This document shows, in pieces, positions 63,857 to 64,000 of a DNA stretch of 64,000 nt. Numbering within the stretch: the first letter of the stretch is position 1; every line of letters starts with the position of its first letter. The notes under the pieces were generated by a model. It made no database searches. It was not told the DNA's origin and saw nothing but the letters and a program-made list of their open reading frames with translations. The position numbers and the translations under genes are program-made. Origin of the DNA: Rhynchopus euleeides (Eukaryota; Euglenozoa; Diplonemea; Diplonemida; Diplonemidae); contig OY723287.1 in NCBI GenBank assembly GCA_963210315.1, forward strand, positions 310,001 to 374,000, given 5' to 3'.

Positions 63857-63900
63857 CCGTGGCCTCCGGCGGCTGGGGGGCTCCACCCCCCAGACCCCCC
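63857..63900 (+). repeat. G/C hairpin module, last copy; element runs off the edge
   Basis: Same 44-bp module with one change in the loop. The following conserved stretch (CTCAGTAGCCTCAGGAGGAC at the window end) suggests a second module just beyond 64000. Confidence 0.8.
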
Positions 63901-64000
63901 AGTACCACTAGGCTGGAGCGTGTGCCTGTCTTGTAGCCAAGTCCTTTGGATTCACATCAGCGAATGGGACCCAGACCACTCTCAGTAGCCTCAGGAGGAC

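Overview
This is nuclear DNA from a GC-rich eukaryotic protist. The evidence is spliceosomal GT-AG introns (donors GTATGN and GTGAGT), multi-domain proteins (ankyrin-ART-NACHT-WD40, LamG plus Cys-rich repeats plus many membrane helices), a GET3 ATPase, a type II membrane glycosyltransferase, and a heavy load of DNA transposons with long G/C homopolymers between genes. No operons, rRNA or tRNA genes are visible. A unicellular alga or alveolate-like protist is my best guess, but nothing here fixes the lineage. All host-type genes I can support are on the minus strand; the one plus-strand gene (17190-18683) lies inside a transposon.

Layout. 1-36 kb holds three paralogous surface-protein genes (<1-1125, partial; 5875-10128; 30341-36190): signal peptide, LamG-like lectin domain, a long array of Cys-rich modules, and in the two complete copies a polytopic membrane domain with a cytoplasmic tail. 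Their Cys-rich and membrane parts are almost identical, while the lectin domains and tails differ. Between them, 10.8-30.1 kb is a transposon graveyard: two identical 345-bp mariner-like MITEs, several hAT-type elements with perfect 8-bp target-site duplications (TSDs), a 7.5-kb element with about 233-bp terminal inverted repeats, and nested insertions. 36-42 kb is more transposon DNA. 42.6-59.5 kb is the gene-rich part: a 63-aa two-exon protein, a coiled-coil protein with a 258-bp intron, a DxD-type glycosyltransferase, GET3, and a ~1,990-aa STAND protein (ankyrin, ADP-ribosyltransferase, NACHT-like NTPase and 17 nearly identical WD40 repeats). 59.6-64 kb is again repeats, with two more hAT elements.

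The most interesting system is the STAND gene: an NLR-like switch with an intact R-S-ExE ADP-ribosyltransferase signature, a possible N-myristoylation start, and a homogenised WD40 array whose variation is concentrated at a few positions, as in fungal HET-E/NWD receptors. The second is a 44-bp G/C hairpin module present 15 times, usually as pairs 153-168 bp apart, carried inside hAT-like elements with unrelated ends. The third is a proline-rich gene inside a hAT element, bounded by 12-bp direct repeats, with an 'empty' relative at 38.2-38.4 kb. Many long open frames antisense to the GC-rich genes are shadows and are left out.
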